Shown in pieces: positions 61,168-64,000 of a DNA stretch of 64,000 bases; within the stretch, counting starts at the first letter, position 1, and each line of letters opens with the position of its first letter. The notes below the pieces were generated by a model that made no database searches, was not told the origin of the DNA, and worked only from the letters and a program-made list of their open reading frames with translations. A program made the translations under genes and the position numbers. Origin of the DNA: SZUA-547 sp963669265. GTDB taxonomy: Bacteria > Pseudomonadota > Alphaproteobacteria > Rhodobacterales > Rhodobacteraceae. The DNA is taken from NCBI GenBank assembly GCA_963669265.1, contig OY769916.1:3162001-3226000 (forward strand), written 5' to 3'.

Positions 61168-62079
61168 CTAGGTGGACGCCTCAGACGTCGCTCCGGTCAG
61201 CTTCAAAAACGCCGCGACTTCCTTGACGATAAAGTCCCGAAACACCTGCACGCGCTTCGAATGGCGCAGCTCCTCGGGATAGGCCAGAAAGATCGTAAAG
61301 GGCGGGCTGACAAGGTTTTTTGCAACCTGTTGCAAAGACGATTTTCCAATCACCGCATAGTCCGGAAGGGCTGCGATGCCGAGATTGTTCTCCGCCGCTT
61401 GCATCAGTCCGAAATAGTTATTGGCCGTCAGCGTGTGATTATGTTCGATCTGCAGAGTGTCGCGCATCCAATCGCGCGCGGTGATGGCCTGGTGCGCCGC
61501 AGACGAGTATCCAAGCACCTTGTGACGCCGGAGATCCTCGATCGTCTCCGGCGCGCCGTTTTTTTGAATGTATTCACCAGAGGCATAGAGCCGCACCTGC
61601 ACATCCATAAGCGGCCGGCGGATCAGATCGGCCTGTCGGGGCGGGGTCATGCGAATCGCTATATCGGCTTCCCGCATCGACAGATCGAGCATTTGTTCCG
61701 ACAGAATCAGATCCATCGTCAGGCCCGGATTTGCGGTGAACAGCCTCTCCAGACGCGGCGCCAGCCAGATCGTGCCGAAGCCGACCGGCATGGTGACCCG
61801 CAATTCGCCCTCCGCCGTCTCATGCGCGTCGCGCAGGCGCGCCTCGGCGGCGACCAGACTGGCCTCCATATCCTTGGTCGCGTCGTGCAGCACCTCTCCC
61901 TGCTCGGTCAGGATCAGACCACGCGTGTGCCGGTGAAAGAGCGTCGCGCTCAGGCTCTCCTCCAGCGCGCGTATCTGGCGGCTGACCGCCGACTGGCTGA
62001 GATTCAGCGTCTCGCCCGCATGGGTCAGGCTGCCGGCGCGGGCGACAGCGTGAAAAACGCGTAGCTTGTCCCAGTCCAT
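61168..62079 (-). CDS. LysR family transcriptional regulator
   Basis: 303 residues. The N-terminal HTH reads AGSLTHAGETLNLSQSAVSRQI (positions ~15-36), with RALEESLSATLFHRHTRGLIL as the linker helix. The effector-binding domain (residues ~90-300) has the usual two-lobe pattern. Start ATG 62079. Divergently placed from the secreted-protein gene at 62264 with 184 bases between, which is the classical layout for a LysR regulator and a target. Ligand unknown. Confidence 0.93.
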   Translation of the reverse strand: MDWDKLRVFHAVARAGSLTHAGETLNLSQSAVSRQIRALEESLSATLFHRHTRGLILTEQGEVLHDATKDMEASLVAAEARLRDAHETAEGELRVTMPVGFGTIWLAPRLERLFTANPGLTMDLILSEQMLDLSMREADIAIRMTPPRQADLIRRPLMDVQVRLYASGEYIQKNGAPETIEDLRRHKVLGYSSAAHQAITARDWMRDTLQIEHNHTLTANNYFGLMQAAENNLGIAALPDYAVIGKSSLQQVAKNLVSPPFTIFLAYPEELRHSKRVQVFRDFIVKEVAAFLKLTGATSEAST

Positions 62080-62263
62080 GGGCCATTCCCTGCTAAGTCG
62101 CCTGCTTCATCGGGGAAGTATGCCCGACATTGTGATCGCGCGACACGCCCGAACGGGCTGGTCGGCGGCTGGATTAGAGCGTTTCGCCCTTCACCTTGCA
62201 GAGCTATAAAGCCAAACTAGCTGCAAGGGCCTTGCGCCGTGTCTTGGGTTAGGAGTCCACGCT

Positions 62264-63112
62264 GTGTCAACGAAATCCGCGCGAATTCTCTTGGCCGGAG
62301 CGATCTGGCTCGTCTCCGCAATGTCGGCGGCGGCCCTGGAGGGGGTGTTCAATGGGCTGGACGAGGCCAAGGGCGTAACCCTGCGCCTGAACGCGCCGGA
62401 TGGGGAACAGCAGAGCGGTCAGTATATCGACCAGTTCGGTCAGGTCGGCAATTTCGTCGGCAACGTCTTTCCCGATGGCGTCGAAGCGAAATTCCCCATC
62501 GGCGGCGGCACGCTCTATCTGCGCGCGATCGAGCATCCGTCCGGCGCTGTGGTCGTGATCATCCCCGTCGGAACCAGCGGCGTCGCGCATGCCAGTCAGA
62601 CCCGGACCTACGGGTTCGTGCGCGCGGGAACGCAAGGCCCGGACGACAGGCCCTATCTGGTGCCTGAGCCGAAAAAGGCCGGCGAGCCGATCGATGCAGT
62701 CGCGTTTGTGCAAAGCTATGAGTTCTGGTCGCCCGAAGGCGTCGGGCGCGGCTATATCGGCGTGTTGCCGCGCTATCGCAGCGTAATCGCGCTCTTTCCG
62801 GCGCTGCAAACCGATATCATCTGGAAACTGTGCTCGCAGACGGTTGGAACCTCGCCGGGACTCGGTGAAGCGTTGCGCGGGCAGGGCGTCAGCTGCTCGG
62901 ACGTGCTGGGCGCGATCTCATCCGCGCAATCCAAGGGAAGTTACACAGATTACAAGCGCGCCGTCGCTGCTGATCGGCAGATCGTTTTTGAGGCGATCAG
63001 CTGCGCCCGTCGCATCGGCACGCGGACGCGCTGCGAACAGGTGGCGAAGCTGACCAGCGAAGCGGCGATCTCGCTGGAAAGCGCTGCGACCGTGGTGGCG
63101 AAATACCGCTGA
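62264..63112 (+). CDS. Secreted hypothetical protein
   Basis: 282 residues from GTG 62264, supported by AGGAG eight bases upstream. A Sec signal peptide ends near AAALEG (residue 25). The mature protein starts with a beta-rich region (VTLRLNAPDGEQQSGQYIDQ, then FPIGGGTLYLRAIE) and continues with a helical C-terminal part holding three Cys (about residues 187, 211 and 248). No family recognised with confidence. Being divergent from a LysR gene, it may be its target. Confidence 0.62.
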   Translation: MSTKSARILLAGAIWLVSAMSAAALEGVFNGLDEAKGVTLRLNAPDGEQQSGQYIDQFGQVGNFVGNVFPDGVEAKFPIGGGTLYLRAIEHPSGAVVVIIPVGTSGVAHASQTRTYGFVRAGTQGPDDRPYLVPEPKKAGEPIDAVAFVQSYEFWSPEGVGRGYIGVLPRYRSVIALFPALQTDIIWKLCSQTVGTSPGLGEALRGQGVSCSDVLGAISSAQSKGSYTDYKRAVAADRQIVFEAISCARRIGTRTRCEQVAKLTSEAAISLESAATVVAKYR

Positions 63113-63131
63113 CGACCAGCGCGACGTGCGA

Positions 63132-64000
63132 TCAGAAATGCGCGCCGCCGAGGATCACCAGCCAGACCGATATGGTGCCGACCCCAACGACCGTGCCGAT
63201 CAGAATGGAGCTGGCCGACACGCCCATCGCGCGGCGATAGGTTGAGGCGAATATGTATCCGTTCATGCCTGTCGGCATCGCGGCGGTCAGAGTAGCGGCG
63301 CGCACAAACTCCTCCGGCAGATCGAACACATACCGCGACAGACCGTAGGCGATGGCGGGATGGACGATCAGTGACAGGGTCGCGATCGCGCTGGATTCGC
63401 CGACATTCGCCTTCAGCGAATAGCGTGTCAGCGCGCCCCCCAGAGCGAAGAGCGCTGCGGGCAAGGCGGCCCGCGCCATCATCTCGATCGAGTCCATGGC
63501 GAAATCGGGGAGCTCGACGTCCAGCAGGTTGGCCAGCAGCCCCAACCCCAATCCCAGCGCCAGCGCGTTCGAGGCGATGGATTTCAGCACATTCTTGGCG
63601 GTGGAGAGAACGCTCGCGCCATCGCGCCGCGACAGCTCCATCGTCGAGATGCCGACGGCGTAGCAAAACGGCGCGTGGATCGCGATGATCGCGAACATCG
63701 GGTCCAGCGCCTCTTCGCCATAAGCGCGCGTCATGATCGCGATACCCAGCAGCACCGAGTTGGAAAAGAGCGCGTTGAAGCCGACCGCGACCGACTCGCC
63801 CGGGCGGCGCGACCAGATTTTGCGCGACAGAACGATGCCGAGAATGAAGCAGGTCAGCGCGCCGGTGTAGAAGGACGTCAGCAGCTCCGGATCGAACGCG
63901 CCGTTCAGATCAAGCCCGTACATCGCTCGGAACAACAGGCAGGGGATCGCGAATTTCGCGGTAAAGGTCATCAGCCCGTCGACGGCGCTGTCGGGAAAAA
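63132..64000 (-). CDS. AEC family transporter (auxin-efflux-carrier type), 5' end outside the window
   Basis: The frame runs from the stop at 63132 to the right edge (64000) without a start, so the N-terminus lies beyond. At least 280 residues with about nine hydrophobic segments are seen. Markers of the AEC/malonate-transporter family: TAKFAIPCLLFRAM, FNALFSNSVLLGIAIM, LPAALFALGGAL and AAMPTGMNGYIFA. It would transport small carboxylates, amino acids or similar solutes across the inner membrane. Substrate unknown. Confidence 0.88.
   Translation of the reverse strand, partial: FPDSAVDGLMTFTAKFAIPCLLFRAMYGLDLNGAFDPELLTSFYTGALTCFILGIVLSRKIWSRRPGESVAVGFNALFSNSVLLGIAIMTRAYGEEALDPMFAIIAIHAPFCYAVGISTMELSRRDGASVLSTAKNVLKSIASNALALGLGLGLLANLLDVELPDFAMDSIEMMARAALPAALFALGGALTRYSLKANVGESSAIATLSLIVHPAIAYGLSRYVFDLPEEFVRAATLTAAMPTGMNGYIFASTYRRAMGVSASSILIGTVVGVGTISVWLVILGGAHF

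Overview
The window is a stretch of high-GC chromosome (roughly two thirds G+C by eye) from an alphaproteobacterium. It most resembles the Rhodobacterales (Rhodobacteraceae/Roseobacter group). The evidence is gene order known from that group: murA - DUF2948 - hisD - UPF0262 - infA - maf - RNase E/G - yacG - tRNA-Phe, the block mutT - argJ - parvulin divergent from secA, a six-gene mnh/pha antiporter operon with fused A and B subunits, a class II DAHP synthase, and a urease operon carrying extra genes. No rRNA, prophage, insertion sequence or CRISPR array was seen. Three tRNA genes are present: Phe-GAA, Thr-GGU and Pro-UGG.

Layout. 1-1163 is the 3' part of a branched-chain amino acid (LivK-type) binding protein. 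1724-7654 is the mnhA(B)CDEFG cation/proton antiporter operon, whose first gene has an apparent one-base frameshift near 1805-1810. 7856-14147 (minus strand) holds tRNA-Phe and the translation / cell-wall / histidine block. 14246-19660 has tRNA-Thr, an AraC regulator, small proteins, two c-type cytochromes and an acyl-CoA synthetase. 19661-21052 is an AT-rich islet with one unrecognised membrane protein. 21063-31341 contains an ABC exporter, two tandem MFS paralogues, metG, a class III cyclase, two acetyltransferases and a TPR protein. 31668-33453 makes spermidine (speD, speE). 33534-39629 is mutT-argJ-parvulin and secA. 39665-45527 holds an ArsR/SRPBCC/VOC cluster with a visible operator, a DUF2235 hydrolase, an orphan molybdenum hydroxylase large subunit and an SDR.

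45688-55408 is the urease region: ureD, ureA, two related small membrane proteins, ureB, a small Cys-rich protein and a GFA-type protein, then a di-haem cytochrome c on the opposite strand, then ureC, an HNH-like protein, a GST, ureE, an exported protein, ureF and ureG. All structural and accessory urease genes (D, A, B, C, E, F, G) are intact. They are split into two probable transcripts and interleaved with seven same-strand non-urease genes, some less GC-rich than their hosts. 55405-64000 continues with a DUF2177 protein, tRNA-Pro, aroG (class II), serB, a thioesterase, msrP without msrQ, a LysR regulator, a secreted protein and the start-truncated end of an AEC transporter.

The best candidates for undescribed biology are the two related membrane proteins wedged between ureA and ureB, the HNH-like gene inside the urease operon, and the AT-rich orphan membrane gene at 19.8-21.0 kb. 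None is shown by sequence alone to form a new system. All functional calls come from reading translated sequences and recalled family motifs; no database search was run.
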